Assembly (NCBI RefSeq): GCF_000321225.1
Contig: NW_004451666.1
Coordinates: 156,485 to 220,484, forward strand
Length of the DNA stretch: 64,000 bases
Direction: 5' to 3'
From: Odobenus rosmarus divergens
Taxonomy: Eukaryota; Chordata; Mammalia; Carnivora; Odobenidae
Below, in pieces: positions 1 to 12,180 of the stretch. The notes beneath the pieces were generated by a model. That model saw only the letters and a list, made by a program, of their open reading frames with translations, did no database searches and was not told the DNA's origin. Made by a program: the position numbers and the translations under genes. Each line of letters opens with the position of its first letter. The first letter of the stretch is position 1.

Positions 1-2394
1 CAGAACTTTCCGGCACACGGCCTCCCTCGACTCAGGACGGGGTTCCATCCTGATAAACCCACCGTGAGTTGGAAACGCATCTGACACACATAACCTCCGG
101 GACATCGCCGCTGGGCTGGCCCGCCGTAGACACACCGGGCAGGAGCACGGATGTTCGCCTGCCGTTGGGCAGACTCATGACACAAGCCTAGTTTCTAATA
201 AAGTGGACCAGCTCCCGTCACTCGTTGGACACTGTGCTGGAAGCGACAAGCGGAATGGCTGTTGGGGTATCACTATGGACCCTGCTGACCATGCGGGCGG
301 GCCCAGCATTCCCGGGGTGGGGGCGGGGGGCTGGGATGCAGACGGCGCGCCTGGGACCAGATCCAAATTCAAAATTCCGGTACAGTTCCTACTGGACGTG
401 GATCACTTTTGCACCATCATAAAGTTGAAAAGTCACAAGTTGAATGACTGTAAATCGGAGACCATCTGTATTTTGAGGCCCCCCCCCTCCACCCCCAGGT
501 TGTGCATCTGTGAGGCCAGCCCCAGTCGGTCAGGCCGCCGCGGTCGGTCCCACGTTTCCTGAGAAATCCCACTGGGCCAGCCCAGGGCGTCAGCCATGGG
601 GACCCAGTCCAGCAGGGCTGGCTTCCTGTGGGGGCGCGTGGCCAGCCCCCCAGTCACGTGGCTCAGGGATAGGTCAGGGCCAGGACCACAGGGCCCAAGA
701 GAGTGAGCCCCGAAGGGGAACAGGCAGTGTCTGGGCGGGGCGACCCCGGGCCCCCACGGCCGGGTGGAGGACACCGCCATAGACATGTTGCTACTGTGGG
801 CGTTGGGTCCAGCTCTCGAGCTGACCTCAGGAAGACGGCTTCTGTGAGGGGCCACCGAGGGCCCTGCTCTGCCTCAGTTTCCCCACCCGCACTTGTTCAA
901 GGTCACATGCATTAAGGATGGATTCGGGCCCATTCACCATCAGGCTGTCTGAGCATTCGGACGAGAAGCCCTGGGAGGCGTCTGTGGCAGCAAGGGCCCT
1001 CGGATCGGGCGCTGTCCTTGCTGTGTGTTGGAGCCAGGCCAGCACCCCTGGGCCCTCACTCGGGCAGATGTCCTGACCTGGCCTGGGATGGACTGCTGGA
1101 CAAACCTAAACCCCTCTGGAGGCTTTGTCAGCACAGGCCAGGAGCTGGGAGCCCCGTGCCGGGGCTGACCCCTGAGGACCTGCTGACAGGTGCGCCTAGA
1201 TGCACCACCTGTTGGGTGGCAAGCAGGCCGCAGGCAAATGCGTTCTGGGGTGCATGCCTCCCTCAGATGGCTGTGCCTCACAGCGCCTGGTGCTCTGTGC
1301 TGAGCACAGGCTCGGCCGGAGTCCTCCTGGGGACGAAGAGAGCACGCTGGGGGCCGGTCCCCAGAGACCAGTCAGCTCAGCAGGAGGGAAAATGTTCGTA
1401 CAGAGACGGGAGACGGTGGCTTGCGGAGGTAGCGAAGCCCCTCTGATAACAACAGATGCATTCGAGACATTTGGGGCTGGAGGTTCATCTCCATCTGGGA
1501 ACGCCGAGAGCAAGCCAGACTGATGTCCCAGGTGACCCTGGGGACGCTCGCCTCTCTTGTGCACGCAGGCGGAGCTGTGGGCAGATGAGGTGACCCTGTG
1601 TCAGGGGGTGATGGTTTGTATGGGATGAAGGTGGTGGGTGGAGCTGGTGGCTGTGCTCAGGGGTGGCCTTGAGCCCCGGTCTGTCCTCTCTGAAGCCTCC
1701 CGCCGTGTTGGGATGTTGGCACGTGGGTGTGGGCAGAGCTCCCCAGCTCCATCTGCAGCTGGCTTCCTGTGGGAATAGCCCTTCTGTGAATTCATCATGT
1801 TGGCAAGGCACCCCCACTGGTAGTGCGGCAGTTGGACCCTTCGGGGGAAGAGGCTCCCTCCTCACTGTCCTGATCCAAGGTCATCCCTCTCCTGCCAGGG
1901 AAGCTGGGTCCCGTGGGCCCCTGTGTCCTGTGAGGAGGTGCAGGGCCACGGTGGCACGGGCCCAATCTCCTATCGCACCTGTTTGCAGGTTGGTTATGGT
2001 CGGTGCTACCTGGGAGGGGGTGTGGGTGGGAGGGGGTACAGGGGTGCACAGGCTTGGTTCGGGACAAGGTTGGAGTTCAGGTAGAGGGACTGGCTTTCTT
2101 GAAGAGAAAGCCTGAGAAAATTGTCTGAATAGAGACAAGTCCCAGGAGACCATGAAAGTGAAAGATAAGAATTTAAGGAGTGTTATAAAAATCACAAATT
2201 CCTCAGCCCAAGTACCCCAGCAAATCCACAAGAGGGAGGAGCATTTCTTACAATCAATACAATATGCATGATACATCCAAGCTGCCTTTGGAGAAGAAGT
2301 GCTTTGCCATTGGCCTAGTTTGGGGCACGGGCTGCCCTTGTATGTGGGAGGATGTTCCCGGTCTGTGGGCTGAGGGGTTCACTGTGCAAGATGG
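1..2394. other. Intergenic, no supported gene
   Basis: This is GC-rich unique-looking DNA. Open frames are short, overlap on both strands and show no known domain. No exon with credible splice sites and conserved-looking protein content was recognised. Confidence 0.6.
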
Positions 2395-3345
2395 CTCGCC
2401 CTGCACCCCATCCCCATCCCCCATCCCAGGCTAGCTCTGCACCTCATTCCCCATCCCCCATCCCAGGCTCGCTCTGCACCCCATCCCCCCATCCCAGGCT
2501 AGCNNNNNNNNNNNNNNNNNNNNNNNNNNNNNNNNNNNNNNNNNNNNNNNNNNNNNNNNNNNNNNNNNNNNNNNNNNNNNNNNNNNNNNNNNNNNNNNNN
2601 NNNNNNNNNNNNNNNNNNNNNNNNNNNNNNNNNNNNNNNNNNNNNNNNNNNNNNNNNNNNNNNNNNNNNNNNNNNNNNNNNNNNNNNNNNNNNNNNNNNN
2701 NNNNNNNNNNNNNNNNNNNNNNNNNNNNNNNNNNNNNNNNNNNNNNNNNNNNNNNNNNNNNNNNNNNNNNNNNNNNNNNNNNNNNNNNNNNNNNNNNNNN
2801 NNNNNNNNNNNNNNNNNNNNNNNNNNNNNNNNNNNNNNNNNNNNNNNNNNNNNNNNNNNNNNNNNNNNNNNNNNNNNNNNNNNNNNNNNNNNNNNNNNNN
2901 NNNNNNNNNNNNNNNNNNNNNNNNNNNNNNNNNNNNNNNNNNNNNNNNNNNNNNNNNNNNNNNNNNNNNNNNNNNNNNNNNNNNNNNNNNNNNNNNNNNN
3001 NNNNNNNNNNNNNNNNNNNNNNNNNNNNNNNNNNNNNNNNNNNNNNNNNNNNNNNNNNNNNNNNNNNNNNNNNNNNNNNNNNNNNNNNNNNNNNNNNNNN
3101 NNNNNNNNNNNNNNNNNNNNNNNNNNNNNNNNNNNNNNNNNNNNNNNNNNNNNNNNNNNNNNNNNNNNNNNNNNNNNNNNNNNNNNNNNNNNNNNNNNNN
3201 NNNNNNNNNNNNNNNNNNNNNNNNNNNNNNNNNNNCCCCATCCCCCATCCCAGGCTAGCTCTACACCCCATCCCCCCATCCCAGGCTTGCCCTGCACCCC
3301 ATCCCCCATCCCCCCATCCCAGGTTCGCCCTGCACCCCATGTCTC
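2395..3345. repeat. C-rich minisatellite (about 30-37-bp unit) containing a gap
   Basis: Tandem units built on GCACCCCATCCCCCATCCC followed by AGGCTAGCTCT or AGGCTCGCTCT flank the assembly gap on both sides. Three units are visible on the left and three to four on the right. Unit length varies with the number of CATCCCC blocks. The long proline/histidine-rich or glycine/tryptophan-rich open frames over it are repeat translations, not genes. Confidence 0.9.
2504..3235. other. Assembly gap (732 N)
   Basis: An unbroken run of N lies inside the C-rich minisatellite. The same repeat unit is on both edges, so the missing bases are most likely more repeat copies. The length of 732 is not a round placeholder and may be an estimate. 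Confidence 0.99.
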
Positions 3346-5449
3346 GGAGCTGTGGGCTAGCTCTGCACCGACCGCACTATCAGGGTCAGGTGGAGGCTGT
3401 GTCCGCCTCCCACGTGAGGTCCCCCCTGCGGCTCCTCTCACGGCCCTTGTTCACGGCCAGGCAGAGTTCTGACTCTGTGCTGTGGGGCTGCCCACTGCCC
3501 TCCCCCGGCCTGGACAAAGTCGGCGTTCTATTTGCCAGAAGGAGGGCCGTGGCCACCACAGGAAATGCCACGTTTTCTCCCACCGACAGCCCCGTTCACG
3601 GATCCTGGACACCCCACTCCATCGCCGACGTGTTCCCCTCCTTTCTCCTGCTCCATCAGGCCCCGAGGACACAGCCCGGCACCAGCTGTCCCACGTGTAG
3701 TGGGCCTCACGCCACCTCCGCGGGCAGGGTCGGTCATGTCTCTGACACCTCGCGGTGCTCACTTCGGAGGGGTCACCTCCTGCCTCTCCATCCCCCGCTG
3801 CCCCCAGTGTGGCCCCGTGCCCTCCGGTCACTGTCTTCCTGCACCGTCATGGGGGGCGGGGCGGGTTCCTTCAGACTCATGGGCCCTCAGCGTCCCCCAT
3901 CCCGCATCATGGACCCAACCCTGCTCAGCTCCCCAGTCGCAGCTCAAACATCAACTCCTCCTGGAAGCTTTACACCCCCCTCCGCCCCCCCAGACTCGTG
4001 CCGCCAACGGATTTCAACCCGCCATGCACTCAGTGAATTGTTGAACGGCCGTCCCTCTCCTCCAGACTGGGATTTGTGCGCCCTGCATCCCCGCTCGTGG
4101 TGCGGCGCGGGGCCCTGACCATCGGTGGGCACCCAGCCCCCAGGGTCTTCTCTGGCCGCGTGTGGGGCTGCGCCCCATGGGGGTGGGCATGCCTGGGGTT
4201 GTCGCTGACATTTGCCGACTCTGAAGCTTTTGCCGTCTTCCGGAAGAGTCTCTTTGTTCCTGACCTACTTTGTTGGAAGAAGAGGCTAAACTATACTCAC
4301 CGAGTAAAAACACCAGGGAGAAGGAAAGAAAAAATATGTATCTGTCAAGGACAGTAGTCAGAGTGGGTGATGGCTGACCCCTTAACCACCTCTGTAAAGG
4401 CCCCTCTCAGAGTGCAGTCACCTTCTGGGGGACTCTGGGGGGGCACGGTCGGGTCCTCCGTGCCTCCCTTCCCGAGAAAGCCTCCTGTGCTGGGTCTGAG
4501 TGCGTTCAGGATGTGGCCATAGAAGGCCACAGACTGGCTCATCAACCAGGAGCCGTGCAGGGCCCGGACAGTCTCCCTCGCAGCCTCGGGAGGATCTGGG
4601 GCCTCGGGCCTCTGGGCTGTGACAGAATAAACCCCCAACGGGCCACCTAACGGGGAGCATCCATACAGGGCTCCGGCCAAGCAAGAGACACACCCTTGCT
4701 GCCCCCAACCTGAGCAAACAGGCTGGACTCTGGGGCTTCAGACACTAACCTGCTCCGAGAACAAAACAGCTTACCGCTTGTCTTTGTTTCGACTGCTTCC
4801 TACCCGCCCGCGGGGTCGGGGCCCCAAAGTCACAAGCCAGAGCCGTGCGCCTGGACGCCTTGCACCCGTGTCAAGTGTGCAAGCCCGCCCGCCCGCCCGC
4901 CCACAGGGCGCGGGGCCCTGGGGAGAGGAAAGCTTGGACGTCTGAGCTCACAAAGAAGTTGGCCCTCCTTTATTTCTGAGGCCTGCTGGTCGCTTTCCCA
5001 CAGTTCAGCTGGATCCTTGGGTATTGGGGTCCCGAGGTGGGAGGTGCTGCAGGAAATGACCTGGGGCTGGGATTCAGAGTTGCTGGGCGACCGCGCCCCT
5101 CCTGCAGGCACCTGTAACGTTGGCGTCAGCCCCCACATCAGCAGCCACCTCGTGCAGGCGCCTCGGCCCCAGGGCCCGTGGACACCGGCGGCAGCCACAC
5201 TGCCCAGGGACAAGTCTTTCTCCACTGTTCCTGCTTCTTTGTGCGTTGACTCACGTGTGCTTGGATGCTGGACGTGGGGCGCTCCGCCGCCCGGCTAGTC
5301 ACGATCGCCGCTGTGGGTGGGGCTGGGGCAGGCGTCTCCTCCCTGCCAACTGCAGGTCTTCCTGTCCTGTCCACAACACAGGCGGCCCTGTGGCCCTCTG
5401 CATCCCTGTGAGTTCCCTGAGCTCAAGAGCAGCCATGCCAAACGGAGGG
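3346..5449. other. Intergenic, no supported gene
   Basis: GC-rich unique-looking sequence with a short (GCCC)n tract near 4885-4903. No gene, RNA or clear repeat was recognised. Confidence 0.55.
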
Positions 5450-5454
5450 TCGAT

Positions 5455-5870
5455 GCAGTGGGTTGAATTGTGTGCCCCAGAAAGGTACGTCGGAGCCCTA
5501 GCCCTGAGTACCTGTGGATGTGGCCTTATTTGGAGATAAGATCTTTGCAGAAGATCGCGAGATGAGGTCATCCCAGGTTACCCAGGTGGACCCTAAATCG
5601 AACAACTGGTGTTCTTAGAGAGATGCAGACGTGCAGGGAGAAGCCGTGTGAGGACTCGGGCAGAGATGGGAGGGACGTGGCCACAAGCCCAGGACACCTG
5701 GAGCCCCCAGAGGCAGGGGGAGGCAGGAAGTACCCTCCCCTGGAGGCTCTGGAGGCAGCGTGGCCCGGCCTGGATCTCAGACTCGTGGCCCCAGAACTGA
5801 GAAAACACCTTCCTTCCATTCCAAGGCCCCCAGCGTGCCGTAATTTCTTGCAGCATCTCTGGGAAATGAA
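5455..5870 (+). mobile_element. MLT1-type LTR (ERVL-MaLR), sense
   Basis: The segment follows the order of MLT1 LTR landmarks as I remember them: a TTGAATTGTGTGCCCC start, CCTGTGGATGTGGCCTTATTTGG, a GATGAGGTCAT block, GTTCTTAGAGAGATGCAGACGTG, and a tail reading CCCCAGAACTGAGAAAAC. It is an ancient non-autonomous LTR with no coding capacity. Confidence 0.85.
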
Positions 5871-7520
5871 TCGTGCCAGCCACACCTTCGCGTCTTGGGC
5901 TCGGAGCTCTGCAGCCGGCCGGCCAGCCTGCTGCTCAGAAAGTCCCTGCTGTGTCTGACCCAGCGCTTCACCTCAGCAAGCATCTCTAAGGAGCCCCCCT
6001 ATGGGAGGGACAGCGCTCGACGCTGGACCCGCAGCGGTGAGTAAGACACTGTCCTGCCCTAAGGACGCAGCTGGACGCGGAAGGGGCCCACAAACACACG
6101 TGGTTGTTCCCAGGGGCACGTAGGCCTTCCAGCGGGTCGAGAACTATTGATGAAATACGGGCTTTATTTATTTACCCATTTTTTCATTTTAAACACGCCG
6201 AGCCACGCCTTTCTTCCCGGGTGCGTTCAGCCCCAGCGAGGCCACTGAGGGGGAGGACAGCACTTCTGTGACCCAAGACTGGTGCCAACAATGATCCAGT
6301 CCCCTGGCGTCCGCGGCTGTCATGCCCTCTGTGGTTCGCTGCCCAGGGCCCCTCGTGGAGGTCAGCCTCGCGGACGCATGCGGTTTACCTGCTCTGCTCA
6401 AGCGCCTCCAGGGTCCTGCACGGGAGGCCCCAGGGCCCGGGCGTCCTCCGTCCTCTGCATGGATCCCGACACACGGATTCCTTTCAGCTGCTCCTGCTGG
6501 GTGTTGAGCACCTGGAGCCCGGCCCTGTCCTGATGGTCCCCATCTGTCACCTGAGACCTTCAGGTGCTCACCTGTCCAAGTCGGCCCAGGCCGCCCCAGC
6601 AAACCCCACAGCCCAGGGGCTTGAACAACAGGTATTTCCAGAAGCCGGTCCTGGAGACCAGAGCTGGGCGCCTACGGGTGTGGCCTCCAGTGAGGGTTGC
6701 GTCCTGGCTCAGGACGGACGGTGTCTTCTCTGTGGCTCCCTGGCCGGGGGAAAGGAGCTCTCCCTCAGGGGGCTCCACCCTCATGACCTCACCCCTCCCC
6801 GGGGCCCCAGCACCTTGGCAGTTCGGGATCAACGTGTGAACTTGGCGGCACGCTCAGGCCGCCGTAGTGCGACCGCGTGGTGCCCTCTGCACTTGGCCAG
6901 TGTGCCTCGCACGGCTTCTGGGAGTCCAGTCTGGATCCGGCCTCTGGGCTCCTCCTGCCCCGAGGTTGGGCGGGCCGTGGGGCCAGCGCAGACAGTGTGT
7001 CACGGGGGGATGGCGCGGGTCTCTCCGCACTGGTGCCCAGGCGGATGCCCCCCTGTGGCCCAGTCCCCGTGGGATGTGGAGGCCTCAGCTGCAGGAGGTG
7101 TGCGTGCTGCCCCAGCAGGAAGAGGCTGAGATGCGGGGCCTCCTCTTCGGGGCAGCTCGGTCCCCGCGGGCCATCTCCCGAGGCTGCTGCAGCTTTGCTG
7201 CCGACGCGCTCCCAGATGCGCGAGGTCTCGGGGCAAGAACGCGGATGCCTGGTTTCACAGGGCGGGTGTGAGCGCCGAGGTACCGCGAGCAAGTCCTACG
7301 CTTGGTTTTCAAGAAAATTCAGTAGACAAGCACAGAGAGTAAGCCCCGACCCCTGTTGCTTGTCAGAGTGAACGCTTCAAATCTCCAGATGGGCTTCCGC
7401 ATGAGCTCTGATGCCCCACACCCGGCTACGCTTGAGGGGACGCCAGACGACCCCGGGGGGCATCCCACTGCAAGGTGGCGCCTGAGTGCGCGGGAGGGGA
7501 GCTGGGCTGCCTGACTGTGT
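5871..7520. other. Intergenic, no supported gene
   Basis: GC-rich DNA with overlapping non-homologous open frames. An AT-rich patch at 6140-6195 stands out by composition only. Confidence 0.55.
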
Positions 7521-7670
7521 GGCCTGAGGTGGCCAGGCGAGGGCAGGCGAGGCCAGGCGATGCTGGATGAGGGCAGGCGAGGCCAGGCGAGGCCAGGCGA
7601 TGCTGGATGAGGGCCGGCGAGACCAGGTGAGACCAGGTGAGGGCAGTTGAGACCAGGTGAGGGCAGGTGT
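7521..7670. repeat. Minisatellite with 10-bp unit GGCCAGGCGA
   Basis: About fifteen 10-bp units (GGCCAGGCGA, GGGCAGGCGA, GACCAGGTGA) are arrayed head to tail. A variant unit, TGCTGGATGA, recurs twice, giving a higher-order pattern of roughly 50 bp. Confidence 0.9.
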
Positions 7671-8939
7671 ATGGGAAGCCAGGGGCAGGCGGGCAAGAGC
7701 ACTGCTAGGGGCCCCTGGCTGTTTCTGTGGTGCCCTCGCTTGTGTTCTGAGACGCAAGACTCATCTGGGTATGAGGAGCCTCTCTGCCCCTCAGCCTCCC
7801 AGCCTCCCAGGGCCCATGCATTTCTCCTTTTTCTCTCCCTCACCTGCCCCCCTCCAGGTCTCCTGGCTGTGGGCTCCTAGAGCTCCACACGCCTTATCAG
7901 TGGCCTGAGCTGTGGGAGAAGCTGCAGTCTATTAAGATTTAAAGAGATTTAATGTAAGGAAACAAGCAAGAGAAGGAATTTAATTTAGTGATAAAAAAGT
8001 AATCAAATCTCAACTTGTGGACAGAGAGCCGTTTCCGGATTGCCAAGTGTTCTCGCACAGCCGTTGGAAGCAATTAGCTTGGGTGGCGGCTGGCCCCCAG
8101 GGGCGCAGGGCAGGGGCCCGTGGAAGCGCTCCAACGGCGGGCCGCGGCCGGCAGAGCTGGGGCTGCGTGAACGGGTGCAAACCTGAAGCCTTATTTCTCA
8201 CGCAAACCCGAGCGGGCCTGCTGCCCGGGGGCCCTGGCGGGGGGCGGGGGGATTGATGCTCCTGGCTGCCCTTTCCAGCCACGTCCTTGGGCTTCCGGAA
8301 GGACGCTTCGAAGCAGTCCGCGCCCGCGCCTTTCGCTCCCGTGGTTATAGGAAGCCCGACTGCTGAGGGTTTGTTTATAAATGCCCTGCTGACCCGTAGG
8401 GGTGCTGCCACCTTCTCCCGCAGGGGTGGGGGGTTGTGACTCCTCCCCACTGGGGGTGCATGACCCCTCCCCTCTTGAGCCCAGTGGCAGCCATGGGGTG
8501 GGAGGACAGAGGGAGGAGGGAGAAAGGACACATGGACATATGGGCTCTCACCAGGAGTAAAAGGTCCAAATCGCCGTGCAGCCCCCAGCTCCAGGGCTGC
8601 GCGTGAGGAGACCCCACTTGCCCTGGGGGTGTCTAGCTCCTTGTCTGGGGATGGCGGGAGTGCTGTTGTCACCCTGACCTCCCTCCCCAGATTGGGGCCT
8701 GTGTGTGTGGTGGCTGAGACCTTGAGTTCACCTCCCCTCTCCTAGGCCCAGTCCCCCTGCAGGGCGTTTGCAGCCTCGCTGATGGGCCTCACATCTCGCC
8801 TGCCAACCAGGCAGAGGTCAGCGGAACCCCCAGATCACTTGGCCAGCACCCCAAGGGCAGCCGGCCTCTGACACCCCATCTGTGGAGGGTGATTCCTGGA
8901 TTGGGGTGAATCAGTCCAGAGGCAGACCAAGGGAACAGC
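7671..8939. other. Intergenic, no supported gene
   Basis: Unique-looking sequence. An AT-rich stretch at 7925-8015 lies between GC-rich flanks. No gene was recognised. Confidence 0.55.
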
Positions 8940-8975
8940 GGTTAGGGTTAGGGTTAGTGTTTGGGTTAGGGTTGG
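8940..8975 (+). repeat. Short interstitial telomeric repeat (TTAGGG)n
   Basis: Six consecutive hexamers read GGTTAG x3, TGTTTG, GGTTAG, GGTTGG. Four are perfect vertebrate telomere units and two are degenerate. The G-rich strand is the + strand. Confidence 0.95.
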
Positions 8976-9197
8976 GAGGGGGATGCAGAACAGCGTGAAC
9001 ACCTTTACACGGTTTCTGGCCTGGCGTTAACAACTGTTCAGCTCCCAGCACATTCCTGCCTTCGGAGGAAAGTACTCTGTGGTTTTTGTCAAAGAAAGCA
9101 CTCTCATCACAATGTAATCGGAAAAGTCCGCAGATAGAAACGCAGGAACCCATCGCAGGCACCTTTCCTAGAACGTCTGCTGTTCACACTTGGTGAT

Positions 9198-9775
9198 GGC
9201 CTGCAGGTGCACAGGTGGGCAGGTGGGTGGGTGAGGAGGTGTGCAGGTGCACGCAGGTGGGCAGGTACACAGGTGGGCAGGTGGGCGGGTGAGGAGGTGT
9301 GCAGGTGCACGCAGGTGGGCAGGTGTGCAGGTGCGTGCAGTTGGGCAGGTGTGCGCGGGTGGGCAGGTGAGCAGGTGTGCAGGTGCGTGCAGGTGGGCAG
9401 GTGGGCAGGCAGGCAGACAGGTATGTAGGTGAGCAGGTGGGCAGGTGCGCACAGGTGGGCAGGTGTGCAGGTTTGCAGGTGCACAGGTGTGCAGGGTGCA
9501 GGTAGGCAGGTGAGCAGGTGTGCACGTATGCACAGGTTGGCAGGCTGGTGGTGTGCAAGTGCGTGCAGATGGGCAGGTGTATGAGGGTGGGCAGGTGAGC
9601 AGGTGTACAGGTACGTGCAGGTGGGCAGGTAGGCAGGCGGGCAGACAGTTATGCAGGTGAGCAGGTGTGCAAGTGCGCAGGTGGGCAGGTGCGCAGGTGT
9701 GCTCAGGTGGGCAGGTGTGCAAGTGCGTGCAGGTGGGCAGGTGCGCCCAGGTGGGCAGGTGCATGCAGGTGGATG
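9198..9775 (+). repeat. Minisatellite based on GCAGGTGGGCAGGTG
   Basis: Nearly 580 bp are made of short variants of GCAGGTGNGCAGGTG, with embedded GTGCGTGCAGGTG, in a complex higher-order order. All large frames across it (Pro-Ala-His-Leu on the minus strand, Trp-Ala-Gly on the plus strand) are repeat translations. Confidence 0.95.
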
Positions 9776-11999
9776 CCCAGAGTGCGGCCGTGGCCGAGCT
9801 GAGGAGCGTTTCAGCAGAAGAGCCCCATCCCATCTGCCCGAACTTCAGATGAGAAAGGATGAAAGGCATTTTGAAACACAAATATCTTTCTGTCAACTAT
9901 CATTTCTTGAAAGATCTCTCTAAATGTCGTTTTAAAAAGTTTATGAAGAACAGTAAAAGGTTTTAGAATGCCTGGCTTAATTTCAGATATGGCTATAAAA
10001 TGCGAACACTTGGTTGTGACACAATAAGGAATCTCTATGTGTGGTCTCTGCCCCTTTCCTACCACACGGCCCCAGTGGCGGGGGCCTCGGGACAGGCTGG
10101 CAGGAGGGAAAGGACCTTGGGATTCAAGGCTGCAGACTGGATTCGTGCCCAGAGGCCAACTGGTTAGTCAATGATGCCCACATGGTGGCGCCCCCGGAGC
10201 CATCGCTGGGGTGAGGAGAGCTTCGGGGCTGCTGAGCACCTGGAAAAGGAGAAACCCAGTCTTCCCTTCCTCAATCCGCTCGTTCTGCCCGTCTCCTTCC
10301 TCCTCTGGCTTTGTTGGCTGTGTCCTGAGTTTGATGTGGTCCCCGTTTAACGTGTCCCCCTTTACCACAGTGACGTTCGGTTCTGTGGGGCGTTGGTTAG
10401 CTTCTCTCTTGTCCTGTCCATCTGTGTTTCGCTCTGTTCTCTCAAGTCTTCCTTCTGTGGCAAGAACTTGACGTTCAGTGGCGGGTATACAGATAGAAAT
10501 GATAGAATTAGAAAAATACAATCCAGCGCATGCTAACGGAATTAGGGCTTGAGGCGAGGATTATAAAGTGCTGTTAAAACAGTTTGGAGAATGGTTTAGA
10601 CAATGAGGCCACGAAGATCCCCTTGTGGGTGTGACCTTGACAAAGGCAAATGGAGAGATCAGACTGTCACCGCCTGAGTCCAGGGTGTTCCCCGTCCCCC
10701 GGCCGTCACTGGGAGCCGCCCCCGACGGTGTCCAATGCATGAACCCCTGAGCACGTGAGGCCTTCGGTGCGGCCGTGGCTCCCAGACACGCGGGGGAGGC
10801 GGGCGTCTGCACACGACGGGCCCGGCCCCTTGTGGCCACACTGGTCAGATGGGGGCCCCACCTGGTCAGAGGACCCTCCAGGGGCTTGACCCCCGATGAG
10901 CCTGGGGCCCCGGATACGGTTTCAATGGGCAGCAGTGTGGGGCGACCCCAGGGCGGCTCAGGAAACGTGGACGTGGTCTGGGGGTGAAATGAGGCAAAAC
11001 GCAGTGATACGGGAAGATGAAAACCACCGATTGATAAAAGCAGGTAACAGACAAAAATGTGCAGCATGGCCTCCCTTGGGGCAAAAATGTGTGTATATCC
11101 AAACACGCACCGATCTGCGTGAGGAAAGGTCTGGAAAGGTGTGTTCAGGCACAGGCGGTAAAGATGAGAAGTCGTGTTTTTCTATCTTGCTTGTTTCCCG
11201 ATATTCTGCAGGACTTCCCTGTCAGTCCTGTAATAACGGCCGGGCTGGTCACAAAGAGTAGGGCATGAATTCGGAAGACCTCCCTCTTCAGTGGCGTCAC
11301 TACCTCCCTCCACGCTGGGCCGTTGATTAGACCCATCGCGGGGCTAATTTGTCTCCTTCCATCTGCCCACCTCCCCTCAGATCATTTCGTTGTTTTATCA
11401 CCTTGCCTCACGCGTTTCTTGTCGTTGAATTCATATTATGATTGTTTTGTTGTGAAAAACGTATTAGAACTTCCATCAGTCCTGGTATTCAATTCTTCCC
11501 CTGCCGTGTCCTCTGCGTGGTGACTCCGTCTCTCGTGGTCTCCCCAGGCGCGTGCTGGGGGGACCCTGGACGTGACGGATTGGGCGTGTTTCCAGTCACT
11601 TGCTTGTCTCCACTGTGATGCGAGTGATTCCTTACTCCCGCCCCCAGGACCCGGGGCAGACGTGCTGCCCCCCCGCCCCCCCGCCCCGGTGTCATCCGGG
11701 ACTTCCTCTTTTGAGGGCAGCCATGCTTGGGGACGACAGGTGCGTATTTCAGATGCTGCCGCTTCTTACAAAACCTGGATTCTGTTCTGCGCGGTGATGA
11801 GCCCAGCTAAAAGCAATGGCCGTTATTCACAGTGTTGCCCATGCTGCTGGCCTGGGGGGCCCACTCAGCCTCTCCTGCAGAGATTCCCTGGGAGACCAGG
11901 CGCCCACCCTCCCGTCTCTCCGTGGCCCCGGCCGCCTTGTTGCAAGGCCTCAGCCGGAAGGAGAGAAAAATACAAAGATCCGGAGCATTTGCTTCTCTG
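9776..11999. other. Intergenic, no supported gene
   Basis: Mixed-composition unique-looking DNA with an AT-richer part at 9840-10030 and a C-run at 11670-11688. No recognisable exon, RNA gene or well-matched mobile element. Confidence 0.5.
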
Positions 12000-12180
12000 G
12001 AGATGAAATATTTATGAGCATGTTCAGGACTTCGCTAACTCACCAGTCTTTCTCTGTAAAATCGTTTATTTTAGTATCAAAATGGCAAGAATCATTTGGA
12101 GGGTGTTGCTCCAGAGTTATTACAGTGAGTAATTACCTCCAATTCGTCTCTTGGAGCGCATGTAATTCCTCCACATCATT
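12000..12180. other. AT-rich island, candidate conserved non-coding element
   Basis: A compact AT-rich segment in GC-rich surroundings has no repeat resemblance. It contains ATTTATGAGCATG, TTTATTTTAG, GAGTAATTACCTCC and CATGTAATTCCTCC. TAATT/GTAATTAC motifs suggest homeodomain binding, but conservation cannot be tested here. Confidence 0.3.

Noticed and set aside
2352..4118. A 588-codon + frame across the first gap
   Set aside because: It depends on 732 N being read as open codons and on VNTR translation; no real protein evidence.
9198..9775. CRISPR-like regular repeats
   Set aside because: Units are directly tandem with no unique spacers, and the genome is mammalian.
9107..9896. Pro-Ala-His-Leu-Cys-Thr-rich minus-strand frames
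   Set aside because: Direct translation of the GCAGGTG minisatellite.
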